NCBI GenBank assembly: GCA_023419995.1
Contig: JAEZXF010000008.1
Location: 1 to 14,961, forward strand
Direction of reading: 5' to 3'
Source: Pseudomonadota bacterium
Lineage (GTDB): Bacteria > Pseudomonadota > Alphaproteobacteria > Rhizobiales > Rhizobiaceae
Length of the DNA: 14,961 bases
Shown here: in pieces, positions 14,118 to 14,961 of the stretch
How positions within the stretch are numbered: position 1 is the first letter of the stretch
Layout: every line of letters starts with the position of its first letter
Notes under the pieces: generated by a model
Seen by the model: the letters and a program-made list of their open reading frames with translations, nothing else
What the model was told of the DNA's origin: nothing
Databases searched by the model: none
Made by a program: the position numbers and the translations under genes

Positions 14118-14961
14118 CTACTGAAGCCAGCCCTTTTCCTTGAAATAGGCTTCGGCGGCCGGGTGCATCGGGGCGGAATTGCCCTGGTTCACCATGGCTT
14201 CCGGGTTCAGGTTGGCGAGCGCCGGATGCAGGCCCTTGAAGGCGTCGAAGTCCTTGAACACCGCGTCGACGAAGGCGCGGACGACGTCGTCCGGCACGTC
14301 GGCGGAGGTCACGACGGTCGCGCCGACGCCGAAGGTGTTCACGTCGTCGGGATTGCCGTTGTACATGCCGCCGGGGATGACCGCCTTGAAGTAGTAGGGG
14401 CGCTCCTCGACCAGCTTGTCGACCACATCGCCCTCGACCGGAACGATCCTGGACTCGCAGGTCGTGGTCGCCTCCTGGATCGCGCCGGCCGGATGGCCGA
14501 CCGTATAGGCGAAGGCGTCTATGTTGTTGTCGCAGAGCTGGGAGCTCTGCTCGGCGGGCGCGAGCTCGCCCGCCAACGCGAAGTCGGAGTTGGTCCAGCC
14601 CTTCTCCGCGATGAGCAGGTCCATCAGCGCGCGCTGGCCGGAGCCGGGATTACCGATATTAACGCGCTTGCCCTTGAGGCCGTCGAAATCGGAGATGCCG
14701 GCGTCGGCGCGTGCGACCACGGTGAGCGGCTCGGCATGGAGCGAGAAGACCGAGCGCAGCTTCTCATGCGGCCCGCCATCGGCGAAGCCGGCCTCGCCAT
14801 GGGCGGCGTTGTACTGGACGTCCGACTGCACGACGCCGAATTCGAGGGCGCCGCCCTTGATGGCGTTGACGTTGAAGACCGAGCCGCCGGGCGACTCGAC
14901 CGAGCAGCGGATGCCGTGGGCGCGGCGGGTCTGGTTCATCAGCCGGCAGATGGCGCCGCCG
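14118..14961 (-). CDS. TAXI-family TRAP transporter solute receptor (5' end outside window)
   Basis: This is a periplasmic receptor of the TAXI family that delivers an unknown solute to the fused permease. 280 residues are visible. The frame stays open to the window edge and reads GGAICRLMNQTRRAHGIRC, the usual TAXI sequence, so the ATG at 14939 is internal. The signal peptide and roughly 50 N-terminal residues are missing. Family blocks include CSVESPGGSVFNVNAI, FGVVQSDVQYNA, GKRVNIGNPGSGQRALM and AFAYTVGHPAGAIQEAT, and the protein ends KEKGWLQ. Known or proposed TAXI ligands include glutamate and other carboxylates, but the substrate here cannot be read. A terminator-like hairpin follows, then the permease and a Usp gene. 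Confidence 0.92.
   Translation of the reverse strand, partial: GGAICRLMNQTRRAHGIRCSVESPGGSVFNVNAIKGGALEFGVVQSDVQYNAAHGEAGFADGGPHEKLRSVFSLHAEPLTVVARADAGISDFDGLKGKRVNIGNPGSGQRALMDLLIAEKGWTNSDFALAGELAPAEQSSQLCDNNIDAFAYTVGHPAGAIQEATTTCESRIVPVEGDVVDKLVEERPYYFKAVIPGGMYNGNPDDVNTFGVGATVVTSADVPDDVVRAFVDAVFKDFDAFKGLHPALANLNPEAMVNQGNSAPMHPAAEAYFKEKGWLQ

Noticed and set aside
1..14961. CRISPR arrays, tRNA, rRNA, insertion sequences, phage genes
   Set aside because: I looked for regularly spaced repeats, tRNA-like cloverleaf sequences, transposase or integrase motifs and terminal repeats, and saw none.

Overview
The window is GC-rich (except one AT-rich island) and carries transport genes typical of Alphaproteobacteria. 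It holds a sulfate ABC importer, a DctPQM TRAP transporter, and a TAXI-type TRAP transporter with a fused permease and a companion universal stress protein. The gene mix and codon style suggest a Hyphomicrobiales or Rhodobacterales-like soil or marine heterotroph. This placement is an inference from gene content, and no rRNA or other marker is present.

Layout. Positions 111-3932 (minus strand) hold a four-gene sulfate/thiosulfate uptake operon in the order sbp-cysT-cysW-cysA, with 2-nt and overlapping junctions. Positions 3933-4466 contain no convincing gene, but they hold inverted repeats and a likely intrinsic terminator. Positions 4467-4634 (minus) encode a 55-residue membrane protein with a strong Shine-Dalgarno site. 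Behind its start lies a strikingly AT-rich 90-bp island (4781-4870) with a near-consensus promoter. Positions 5047-5997 (minus) encode a LysR-type regulator, divergent from a plus-strand operon at 6111-10708: an IlvD/Edd-family dehydratase followed by TRAP genes dctP, dctQ and dctM. Convergent with this operon, 10836-14961 (minus) holds a TAXI TRAP system: a solute receptor cut by the window edge, an 887-residue fused DctQM permease with a C-terminal extension, and a UspA-family protein.

How it works together. The three uptake systems handle sulfate, an organic acid that is probably dehydrated by the IlvD-family enzyme under LysR control, and an unknown TAXI substrate. In all three, a stem-loop lies directly between the periplasmic receptor gene and the first permease gene. 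In the TAXI system it has the form of a full intrinsic terminator. This would let the receptor be made in excess over the membrane parts.

No mobile element, CRISPR array, tRNA or rRNA was recognised. The most unusual parts are the intergenic structures and the small membrane protein with its AT-rich upstream region. The protein genes themselves belong to known families.
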